Origin: Bradyrhizobium lablabi
GTDB lineage: Bacteria; Pseudomonadota; Alphaproteobacteria; Rhizobiales; Xanthobacteraceae
Assembly (NCBI RefSeq): GCF_018129385.1
Contig: NZ_JAFCLN010000012.1
Location: forward strand, 1 to 64,000
Reading direction: 5' to 3'
Length of the DNA: 64,000 bases
This document shows positions 53,677 to 64,000 of the stretch, in pieces. Below the pieces are notes generated by a model that saw only the letters and a program-made list of their open reading frames with translations, was not told the DNA's origin and did no database searches. How positions within the stretch are numbered: the stretch's first letter is position 1; every line of letters begins with the position of its first letter. The position numbers were made by a program, and so were the translations under genes.

Positions 53677-54399
53677 TCACGCGCCCTCCTTCTCGGCCGG
53701 CGCTTCCGCGGCAGCCTCACCGCCCGCGACCTTGAACTTGCCGGGCTTGGGGGCTTCCTTCGGCAGCGGCTTCTTGACGGCGTCGCGCACCGAGATCCAG
53801 CCGCCCTTGGAGCCGGGAACGGCGCCTTCGACGAGGATCAGGCCGCGTTCGACATCGGTCGAGACCACGCGCAGGTTGAGCGTGGTAATGCGGTCGACGC
53901 CCATGTGGCCGGGCATCTTCTTGTTCTTGAAGGTCTTGCCGGGATCCTGACGGCCGCCGGTCGAACCGATCGAGCGGTGCGAGATCGACACGCCGTGGGT
54001 GGCGCGCAGACCGCCGAAATTCCAGCGCTTCATACCGCCGGCAAAACCCTTGCCGACCGAGGTGCCGGTGACGTCGACGAACTGGCCGACGACGAAGTGG
54101 TCGGCCTGAATCTCGGCGCCGACCGGGATCAGCGAGTCCTCGGACACGCGGAACTCGGCGACCTTGCGCTTGGGTTCGACCTTGGAGACGGCGAACTGGC
54201 CGCGCTCGGCCTTCGGCATGTAGACGGTCTTGCGGGAACCCGAGCCGAGCTGCAACGCGACGTAACCGTTCTTCTCGGTCGTGCGGTGGCCCAGCACCTG
54301 GCAGTTACCCAGCTTCAGCACGGTCACAGGGATATGCTCGCCGGTCTCCGTAAAGACCCGCGTCATCCCGACCTTTTGTGCGATCACTCCGGAGCGCAT
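53677..54399 (-). CDS. rplC: 50S ribosomal protein L3
   Basis: The 240-residue protein has MRSGVIAQKVGMTRVFTETG and the conserved GGMKRWNFGGLRATHGVSIS loop near the peptidyl-transferase centre. It has an Ala/Glu-rich C-terminal extension of about 25 residues. It is the second gene of the S10 unit. Confidence 0.96.
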   Translation of the reverse strand: MRSGVIAQKVGMTRVFTETGEHIPVTVLKLGNCQVLGHRTTEKNGYVALQLGSGSRKTVYMPKAERGQFAVSKVEPKRKVAEFRVSEDSLIPVGAEIQADHFVVGQFVDVTGTSVGKGFAGGMKRWNFGGLRATHGVSISHRSIGSTGGRQDPGKTFKNKKMPGHMGVDRITTLNLRVVSTDVERGLILVEGAVPGSKGGWISVRDAVKKPLPKEAPKPGKFKVAGGEAAAEAPAEKEGA

Positions 54400-54453
54400 C
54401 GGCGTGCTTCCTGTTCTTTCTGTCCGCTAAAGCGCGAACCTCGATCCAAAAAC

Positions 54454-54762
54454 TTAGAGCTTGATCTCGACGTCAACACCGGCAGCGAGGTCGAGCTTCA
54501 TCAGGGCATCGACGGTCTGCGGGGTCGGGTCGACAATGTCGAGGAGGCGCTTGTGGGTGCGCATCTCGAATTGCTCGCGGCTCTTCTTGTCAACGTGCGG
54601 CGAACGGTTGACGGTGAACTTCTCGATGCGGGTCGGCAGCGGAATGGGTCCGCGCACCTGGGCACCGGTACGTTTCGCCGTATTCACGATCTCACGGGTC
54701 GACGTATCGAGGATTCGATGATCGAACGCCTTGAGCCGGATGCGGATATTCTGGCCGTTCAT
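54454..54762 (-). CDS. rpsJ: 30S ribosomal protein S10
   Basis: The 102-residue protein has [20 protein letters not shown] and [20 protein letters not shown]. It also serves in transcription antitermination with NusB. It starts the S10 unit after tuf, separated by an 85-base gap with a hairpin. Confidence 0.97.
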
Positions 54763-54805
54763 TGCCGTATCTTTCTATGTCGTCTTGTCGCCAATGGTGG
54801 GTGGC

Positions 54806-54832
54806 GGACAGCGGTTGAAACCACCGCTGTCC
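54806..54832. other. Hairpin in the tuf-rpsJ gap
   Basis: GGACAGCGGT and ACCGCTGTCC form a perfect 10-bp stem with a TGAAACC loop. No T-run follows on the minus strand. It may mark an mRNA processing or regulatory point between the str and S10 units. Confidence 0.55.
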
Positions 54833-54847
54833 GTCATTCCCTTTGCC

Positions 54848-56038
<1,191 letters not shown>

Positions 56039-56077
56039 TTGACTCTCCGTTCAGTCGTTGACTGTTATCAACGACAA

Positions 56078-58150
<2,073 letters not shown>

Positions 58151-58180
58151 GGGGCTGTTCCTTAAATCCGTTGTTCGCCG

Positions 58181-58651
58181 TTACCAGCGATAGTGCGAGA
58201 AGGCGCGGTTGGCTTCCGCCATCCGGTGCACGTCTTCACGCTTCTTGACGGCGTTCCCACGGTTGTTCGACGCGTCGAGCAGCTCGGCGGAAAGCCGCTC
58301 CGTCATCGTCTTTTCGTTGCGCTCGCGCGCTGCGGCGATGATCCAGCGGATGCCGAGCGCCTGACGGCGCACCGAGCGGACTTCCACCGGAACCTGGTAG
58401 GTGGCGCCGCCGACGCGACGCGAGCGGACCTCGATGGTCGGCATCACGTTTTCCAACGCCTGCTCGAAAACCGGCAGCGGACCCTGCTTGGTCTTGGTCT
58501 CGATCATGGAGAGCGCGCCATAGACGATGCTTTCGGCGGCAGACTTCTTGCCGTCGTACATGATCGAATTCATGAACTTCGTAATGATGATGTTCCCGAA
58601 CTTCGGGTCCGGAAGCACTTCACGCTTTTCGGCAGAATGGCGACGCGACAT
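58181..58651 (-). CDS. rpsG: 30S ribosomal protein S7
   Basis: The 156-residue protein begins MSRRHSAEKREVLPDPKFGN and has EVRSRRVGGATYQVPVEVR. It nucleates head assembly and contacts E-site tRNA. Spacing to fusA is 30 bases. Confidence 0.97.
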   Translation of the reverse strand: MSRRHSAEKREVLPDPKFGNIIITKFMNSIMYDGKKSAAESIVYGALSMIETKTKQGPLPVFEQALENVMPTIEVRSRRVGGATYQVPVEVRSVRRQALGIRWIIAAARERNEKTMTERLSAELLDASNNRGNAVKKREDVHRMAEANRAFSHYRW

Positions 58652-58666
58652 CTGATCTGTTCCCGC

Positions 58667-59038
58667 TTATTTCGGACGCTTCGCGCCGTACTTCGAACGG
58701 CGCTGCTTACGATTCTTGACGCCTTGGGTGTCCAGCACGCCGCGGAGGATGTGGTAGCGCACGCCGGGCAAGTCCTTGACGCGGCCGCCGCGGATCATCA
58801 CCACCGAGTGCTCCTGAAGGTTATGGCCTTCACCCGGGATGTAGCCGATCACCTCAAAGCCATTGGTCAGGCGCACCTTGGCGACCTTGCGAAGCGCCGA
58901 GTTCGGCTTCTTCGGAGTCGTCGTGTAGACGCGCGTGCAGACGCCGCGCTTCTGCGGCGACTGCTGGAGCGCGGGCACCTTCTTGCGCGACTTCTGGACT
59001 TCGCGCGGTTTTGCGATCAGCTGATTGATCGTCGGCAT
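58667..59038 (-). CDS. rpsL: 30S ribosomal protein S12
   Basis: The 123-residue protein has YTTTPKKPNSALRKVAKVRL and EGHNLQEHSVVMIRGGRVKD. The lysines equivalent to E. coli K43 and K88 are present, the streptomycin-sensitive state. It is the first gene of the str operon. Confidence 0.97.
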   Translation of the reverse strand: MPTINQLIAKPREVQKSRKKVPALQQSPQKRGVCTRVYTTTPKKPNSALRKVAKVRLTNGFEVIGYIPGEGHNLQEHSVVMIRGGRVKDLPGVRYHILRGVLDTQGVKNRKQRRSKYGAKRPK

Positions 59039-59649
59039 GTAGCCTTCACCCTTTTATTCACGCGCTTCCGATAACCGGTTGCGCAAATTCTTCTTTCGGG
59101 ACTGGCCGTCCCGTCCGGCCGCCTCGCGTGACAAAAAGCATTCACGCAAAACGAAATCGCGCCAACCACTCATCGCTGAGCGGAAAGCGCTTCGACGCCA
59201 CAGAGGACCTCGGCGAGATGCTGATCAGCGTTCGCTGTTCAGTCCGGCACCGGGGTCATGCATCCGATTCACCCCCAAGAGAACAGGCTCTCGAGAACTA
59301 CAATCGCACTGGCATTGCCTAGCTATGATCGACAGCGTTTGAGCGGCATTCGTCGAGGTTGGTGCCCGTCCCGGCAAAAAATCCGGTTCGGGTGTTCCGT
59401 TCCGACGCTGGCTATGCTCACCGCCTGTCGTGAAGTGCGCGCCTTGTATAAGCGGTATGCCGTCAAGTCAAGGCGAAAGAACGCCGAAGAAACGCCTGCG
59501 GCGCTTGCAGAATGTGGAGTTGGCTGGGGCTTATTGCAAGGCAGCAAAGGACGAAGTTGGGGCGCCCCTGAGAGTTCGATTCGCCTGGTCACTCCTTTCG
59601 AGCGCCTTCGTTGAGAAAGTCAGGCCCGCAAGAGGTAGAATAGTAGTTG
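59039..59649. other. 611-base leader and intergenic region upstream of rpsL
   Basis: No coding frame with credible features is seen. The minus strand holds a promoter-like sequence at 59445-59472, implying a leader of about 400 bases before rpsL. I see no tRNA, repeat or recognisable attenuator. Confidence 0.6.
59445..59472 (-). promoter_or_regulatory. Candidate promoter of the str operon
   Basis: Minus strand: CTTGAC (59472-59467), 16 bases, then TATACA (59450-59445). It matches the housekeeping promoter style of alphaproteobacteria. It lies about 400 bases upstream of rpsL, so the 5' leader would be long. Confidence 0.6.
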
Positions 59650-60771
59650 TCAGGCCACTTTCGTGATCTTCGCAGGGAGCGCCGGCCGCTCGCGCAGCCG
59701 ATCCCGCAAGTCGCGCAGGCGCTGATAACCAGTCAATCGCAAGGCTTCTACCCGATATCCGAATGATTTTCCGGGCCCGACGTCTATCAGCATGTCCGCC
59801 ATGGCCCGGCGTCCCGACCAGAGCTGCCCCATGAAACTCGATTCGGCCGCGCAGGAATTGACGGCCCGAATCGTCTCGCTCGCGAGGAGCTCGTCCGTGA
59901 TCTTGTCGACCAGCAGCGTCCCGGGCGAGTATCTGGCGTAGCCCGCGTCAAATGCAGTTTTCCAGGTATAGGCCGTGTTTCCGCAATACATCAGCACCTG
60001 GGCGGCGATGACCTCCCCATTGACGCGCAATTGCGCCACCGAGGCGTTCTGTCTCTCCGCCAGATTTTGAATCAGGCGCCGGACGAAAGCGGCATCCGAT
60101 TCGTGCGAGAGCAAGGCCGTGCCGCGTTCGCCCTTCCACGATGCCTTTTCGAGGGCGAGGAATATCTCGAACGCGCCCTGCACCTCCGCGGGCGTCCTGT
60201 CGTTTCGGATGTCGACCGTCCCCAGCGCCGAAAGCCGGTTCCAGTCCTGCCGCAGCTTCTTGCGGGTCGAGCCGGACCGCTTCACGCCGGACTCGCTGGT
60301 GACGTAAGGCCGCGAGAGCTTCGACAGGACAAGGGGTTCGGCACCGCGCTCGGCAAGCGCCCGGAGGATGGCCGAATAGACCGGACCTTCCGCATCGATC
60401 GACGAAAGATTCAGAATCTTGGGCAGCCCGCTCTTGCCGATCGCCGACAGGAACGCCGCGATGACGGCATCCGCATAGGCCGGATCGACCACCGGACTGG
60501 AAACGAAGGCGTAGTTGAACGGCAATGCGTCGAGAACGATCGGCCAGAGCGGCGCGAACTTTCGCAGCCGTAGCGCCCATACCCCGACAAGTTTGCGTGC
60601 GGCGCCCTCTCCCTCCCAGGCCAGCAGCACGCGGATAACGGCAAACCCGGTCGCGACCGCTGCCAGCAGTGCGGCCGGGTCCATGAATACGTTCGGCGAG
60701 GCGCGCGCGACCAGATCGTCCCAATGCGGGCCGAGGTCCGGCTTTGGTGAATCAATCGTTACCGTGATCAT
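59650..60771 (-). CDS. CelD/FemAB-like GNAT acyltransferase
   Basis: The 373-residue protein has the paired acyltransferase fold of CelD (cellulose-biosynthesis) and FemAB-type proteins. Visible segments are DALPFNYAFVSSPVVDPAYAD, STRKKLRQDWNRLSALGTVD, ALEKASWKGERGTALL and YSPGTLLVDKITDELLA (in segments). Relatives transfer acyl or aminoacyl groups to polysaccharide or peptidoglycan precursors. The start at 60771 (MITVTIDSP) is favoured; the open frame to 60918 runs into the divergent promoter region. The substrate is unknown. Confidence 0.75.
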   Translation of the reverse strand: MITVTIDSPKPDLGPHWDDLVARASPNVFMDPAALLAAVATGFAVIRVLLAWEGEGAARKLVGVWALRLRKFAPLWPIVLDALPFNYAFVSSPVVDPAYADAVIAAFLSAIGKSGLPKILNLSSIDAEGPVYSAILRALAERGAEPLVLSKLSRPYVTSESGVKRSGSTRKKLRQDWNRLSALGTVDIRNDRTPAEVQGAFEIFLALEKASWKGERGTALLSHESDAAFVRRLIQNLAERQNASVAQLRVNGEVIAAQVLMYCGNTAYTWKTAFDAGYARYSPGTLLVDKITDELLASETIRAVNSCAAESSFMGQLWSGRRAMADMLIDVGPGKSFGYRVEALRLTGYQRLRDLRDRLRERPALPAKITKVA

Positions 60772-60927
60772 CGGAATCCAATGCAGCCGCGCTGCGACAA
60801 TCTTGCCCACCCGCCATTGTTTTTCGGTTAAGTCGCTGCCGGCGATGCCGTCATTGTGAGGATCTCCTTCAGGCTTTCTTTGCGTTTGCGGGCGCAATGA
60901 TCGCCCAAGGGGATCCAAGGCTTTTCC

Positions 60928-62127
60928 ATGCGCTACACGGATGTTGCGATCGTCGGTGGCGGCCTCGCCGGCTCAACAGCCGCGGCGATGCTGGGCCGCG
61001 CCGGCATCCCGGCGGTCTTGATCGATCCCCACGAGACCTATCCGCCGGAACTGCGCTGCGAAAAGCTCGGCGGCAATCAGCTCACCCTGCTTCGCAAGAC
61101 AGGCCTTGCCGACACCACCTTGCGCGCAACGACCCTCGACGGCGAAGTGTGGGAAGCCCGCTTCGGCTATGTCGTGACCAAAAAGCCGTCCGACCAGCAC
61201 GGCATCATGTACGACACGCTCGTCAACACGATGCGTGCGCAGATTCACCCTGCCCTGGCGAGCATCCACGCCAAGGTGTTGTCCATTGCGAACAGTGCAG
61301 ACCGCCAGAAGCTCAGGTTGTCGAACGACGAGGAAATCTCGGCACGGCTCGTCGTGCTCGCGACCGGCCTTAATCTCGGCATGCGCCATATGCTCGGCAT
61401 CAAGCGCCGGGTCATCAGCCCGTGCCATTCGATCACGCTCGGCTTCGATGTCGAGCCCGTCGGCCGGCCCGCCTTCGACTTTCCGGCGCTGACGTACTGG
61501 CCGGCGAGCACCGAAGCCCGGATGGCGTATCTGACGATCTTCCCGATCGGCAATGCGATGCGGGTCAACCTGATGGTCTATCGCGACATGGACGATCCGT
61601 GGCTCCGGACCTTTCGGACCGCCCCGGAAGCAACGATGTGCAAGCTGATGCCGCGCCTCGAACGCATGATGGGAAAGTTCAAGGTCAGCGGTCTCATCCG
61701 GATTCGGCCTGCCGATCTCGTCGTCAACGACAACTATCTACAGCCGGGAGTCGTGCTGGCGGGCGATACCTTCTCCACCTCGTGTCCCGCCGCAGGTACC
61801 GGTACGACCAAGGTGTTCAACGACGTCCAGCTATTGTGCAACACCCACATTCCACGCTGGCTTGCCAGCGAAGGAATGGATTCGGACAAGCTCGCCGCGT
61901 TCTACGGCGATCCGGAGAAGGTGGCGTGCGAACGGGACTGCCTGGCGAAAGCGTATGATTTGCGGTCGCTCTCGACCGACGACAGGCTGTCATGGCGTGC
62001 GCGTCGGCTGGCCCGATTCGGGGTGCGCCTGTCGGACGGAATCGCGCGGTCGATTCGGAAGCGGGTTTTGAAGGGAGCGGCCAGCCCCTCACCAGCCGCC
62101 TATCCGAAGCAGAGCCGGATCGCCTGA
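60928..62127 (+). CDS. FAD-dependent oxidoreductase (geranylgeranyl-reductase/halogenase-like)
   Basis: The 399-residue protein has the Rossmann motif GGGLAGST (residues 10-17), a CEKLGGNQ segment replacing the usual GxRS-like motif, and the FAD motif GVVLAGDTFSTSCPAAGTGT. It resembles flavin enzymes acting on lipids or bound substrates. It is divergent from the CelD-like gene with 156 bases between starts, so the two may act on one surface molecule. The C-terminus is Arg/Lys-rich. Confidence 0.75.
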   Translation: MRYTDVAIVGGGLAGSTAAAMLGRAGIPAVLIDPHETYPPELRCEKLGGNQLTLLRKTGLADTTLRATTLDGEVWEARFGYVVTKKPSDQHGIMYDTLVNTMRAQIHPALASIHAKVLSIANSADRQKLRLSNDEEISARLVVLATGLNLGMRHMLGIKRRVISPCHSITLGFDVEPVGRPAFDFPALTYWPASTEARMAYLTIFPIGNAMRVNLMVYRDMDDPWLRTFRTAPEATMCKLMPRLERMMGKFKVSGLIRIRPADLVVNDNYLQPGVVLAGDTFSTSCPAAGTGTTKVFNDVQLLCNTHIPRWLASEGMDSDKLAAFYGDPEKVACERDCLAKAYDLRSLSTDDRLSWRARRLARFGVRLSDGIARSIRKRVLKGAASPSPAAYPKQSRIA

Positions 62128-62132
62128 GCGCC

Positions 62133-64000
62133 TCACTCCTCCTCGTCGTCCTCATCCTCGTCGTCTTCATTGTTATCGTCGGCTTGAGCTGCATTTTGCA
62201 GCGCATGGCCCTGATCGTCCCAGAGCTTGCGGTACATGCCGTTGCGGGCGAGCAGTTCGGCGTGTGAGCCGCGCTCGATCGCCTGGCCGCCTGATATCAC
62301 GATGATCTCGTCCATCTCGACCACCGATGTCAGGCGGTGGGTCGACCAGATCATGGTGCGGCCTTCGGAAACCTTCATCAGCGTGCGATTGATCGCGGCT
62401 TCCGTGGTCTGGTCGAGCGCGGACGTGGCTTCGTCGAGCAGCAGGACGGACGGATTGCGGATGATGGCGCGCGCAATCGCGATACGCTGGCGCTGGCCGC
62501 CCGACAGCGTGTCGCCGCGCTCGCCGACCTGGGTCTCATAGCCCTGCGGCAGGCTCACGATGTAGCGGTGGATCTCGGCCTTCTTGGCGGCCTCCTCGAC
62601 TTCCGCATCGCTCGCGCCTTCCTTGCCGAGCCGGATGTTTTCCCGGATCGTCATGTTGAACAGCATGTTTTCCTGGAACACGACCGCCATGCCGCTGCGC
62701 AACGATTCGCGCGTCACGCGGCGGATATCGACGCCGTCGATGGTCACCCTGCCCTCATCAGGCGTATAGAGCCGCAGGATCAGGTTGAGCAGCGTGCTCT
62801 TGCCGGAGCCCGAGGGGCCGACGATGGCGATGGTCTTGCCGACATCGAGCTTGAGCGTGAGGTTGTCGAGCACCGGCTGCTGGCCGCCCTCGTACTGGAA
62901 GCTGACGCGCTCGAAGGTGATGTCGTTGGTGATCGGCGGCAGATCCGGCGCGCCCGGCCGGTCGGCGCCGCGAGTCGGCTCATCGAGCAGTTCCTGGATG
63001 TGGCGCACGGCCGCGGCCGACTGGATCGACACCGGAATGAAATGCATGAGATGGGCGATGTTGTAGGACACCTCCCAGAACGCGCTTTCGAAGGTGACGA
63101 AGGTGCCGACGGTGATCTGGCCCTTGGTGGCGAGGTAAGCGCCGATCGCCAGCACCACGAGGTGCAGCAGCAGCACCGAGATGGTGACCGTGCGCTCCAC
63201 CATGGTCGACAGGAACACGGCCGATGCCGTCTTGATGCGCACATCCTGGTTGCGAAAGGTGAACCAGCCGAAGGTACGGCGCTGTAGGCTGAAGGCCTTC
63301 ACCACCGCTTGCGCGGCGACGTTTTCCTGCACGGTCGCGAGCAGCGCCGCCTCGTTCAGCTTCTGCTCGTAATTGGCCTGCACCGCCTTCGGGGTGAGGA
63401 TGCGCGGCCCGATCAGCGTGATCGGAAAGATCAACAACGCGACGGCGGCGAGCTGCCAGTTCAGGAACAGCATCAGGATGATGCCGGCGATCAATTCCAG
63501 GAACGGCAGCGCGGCGCTGTTGGCAAAGGTCTTGACCGAGCCTTCGAAGGCGGACAGGTCGATCGAGAAGCGCGACAGGATTTCGCCGCGCTTGGTGCGC
63601 GCGAAATAGGAGGCCGGCAGGTTCTGGACGTGCTCGAACAGGTTCGAGCGCACATCGGCAATGATCGAAGCGGCGAGCCGCGCGTCCCAGCGCTCGTACC
63701 AGACCGCGATGATCGAGGTCAGGATGCCTGCGACCGCCAGTACGCCGAGGATCTTGTAGAGGGCCTGAAAATCTTCCTCGCCGAGCGCGTCGTCGATCAG
63801 GAATTTCAGACTGAGCGGCATGATGACGTTGAACAGCGTCTCGACGAGGACACCGAACGTCACAAATGCCAGCAGCCTTTTGTAATTGGCGAGATGCGGC
63901 TTGACGAAGCCGTAGATCGTCGACAGGGCGCCGGCGGCTTCCTTGGCGGTGAAGACGACGAGGTCCTCGTCGTCTTCATCGTCGTCGAGCTCGAGTTCGT
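62133..64000 (-). CDS. ABC exporter, membrane and ATPase domains, N-terminus outside the window
   Basis: The frame is open to the window edge (first full codon at 63998), so the protein is incomplete at its N-terminus. Visible are the six-helix exporter domain, Walker A VGPSGSGKSTLL, the signature LSGGQRQRIAIARAII, Walker B VLLLDEATSALD and the H-loop STHR. Both ends are acidic: ELELDDDEDDED near the window edge and DDNNEDDEDEDDEEE at the C-terminus. It resembles MsbA/AarD-type exporters. Its stop is 5 bases from the oxidoreductase stop (convergent). The exported substrate is unknown. Confidence 0.88.
   Translation of the reverse strand, partial: ELELDDDEDDEDLVVFTAKEAAGALSTIYGFVKPHLANYKRLLAFVTFGVLVETLFNVIMPLSLKFLIDDALGEEDFQALYKILGVLAVAGILTSIIAVWYERWDARLAASIIADVRSNLFEHVQNLPASYFARTKRGEILSRFSIDLSAFEGSVKTFANSAALPFLELIAGIILMLFLNWQLAAVALLIFPITLIGPRILTPKAVQANYEQKLNEAALLATVQENVAAQAVVKAFSLQRRTFGWFTFRNQDVRIKTASAVFLSTMVERTVTISVLLLHLVVLAIGAYLATKGQITVGTFVTFESAFWEVSYNIAHLMHFIPVSIQSAAAVRHIQELLDEPTRGADRPGAPDLPPITNDITFERVSFQYEGGQQPVLDNLTLKLDVGKTIAIVGPSGSGKSTLLNLILRLYTPDEGRVTIDGVDIRRVTRESLRSGMAVVFQENMLFNMTIRENIRLGKEGASDAEVEEAAKKAEIHRYIVSLPQGYETQVGERGDTLSGGQRQRIAIARAIIRNPSVLLLDEATSALDQTTEAAINRTLMKVSEGRTMIWSTHRLTSVVEMDEIIVISGGQAIERGSHAELLARNGMYRKLWDDQGHALQNAAQADDNNEDDEDEDDEEE

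Noticed and set aside
59039..59649. Small open frames upstream of rpsL (for example 59258-59614)
   Set aside because: Codon pattern and amino-acid content look random, and there is no ribosome-binding site or recognisable domain.

Overview
The window looks like a chromosomal segment of a high-GC alphaproteobacterium of the Bradyrhizobium/Rhodopseudomonas group. The evidence is the ribosomal-protein gene order, the short-LID adenylate kinase, orphan tripartite-tricarboxylate (Bug) binding proteins, many acyl-CoA and aromatic-type oxidoreductases, and several families of imperfect palindromic repeats in the intergenic gaps. No rRNA, tRNA, CRISPR array, prophage or intact insertion sequence was recognised.

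Left part (about 1-15 kb): mixed housekeeping and accessory genes. These are a periplasmic glycerophosphodiesterase, an orphan Bug protein, a second, short FtsZ with an HTH/coiled-coil partner, a VOC protein, coiled-coil membrane proteins, an acyl-CoA dehydrogenase, the propionyl-CoA carboxylase beta subunit, a class D beta-lactamase, an orphan FliK-like/FlhB-tail pair and the F1-ATPase chaperone ATP12.

Catabolic island (about 15.2-25.2 kb): a two-component flavin monooxygenase (reductase plus oxygenase), a divergent LysR regulator, an amidohydrolase-permease-ATPase-binding protein operon, a small unknown protein, a second orphan Bug protein and a FAD monooxygenase. A block of about 51 bp is shared in the same orientation by the LysR/monooxygenase gap and the amidohydrolase promoter region. 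It suggests that one regulator controls both units.

Middle (about 25-38.8 kb): a CBS-domain protein flanked by a gene and its truncated relic, amidohydrolase, RluA-type pseudouridine synthase, esterase, a HigBA-type toxin-antitoxin locus whose toxin is frameshifted in a run of eight A, a degP-rarA-TPR operon, an HxlR/zinc-less alcohol dehydrogenase pair, and a SDR-DUF1330-hisC operon.

Ribosomal block (38.9-59.1 kb, all minus strand): the contiguous str, S10, spc and alpha operons run from rpsL to rplQ. Two oddities stand out. A diverged second SecY without a plug segment lies between secY and adk with 4-nt overlaps on both sides, and adk carries a histone H1-like Lys/Ala tail. Palindromic repeats and hairpins sit in several gaps; a promoter-like sequence precedes rpsM and an intrinsic terminator follows rplQ.

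Right edge (59.6-64 kb): a CelD/FemAB-like acyltransferase divergent from a FAD oxidoreductase, then an ABC exporter cut by the window end.
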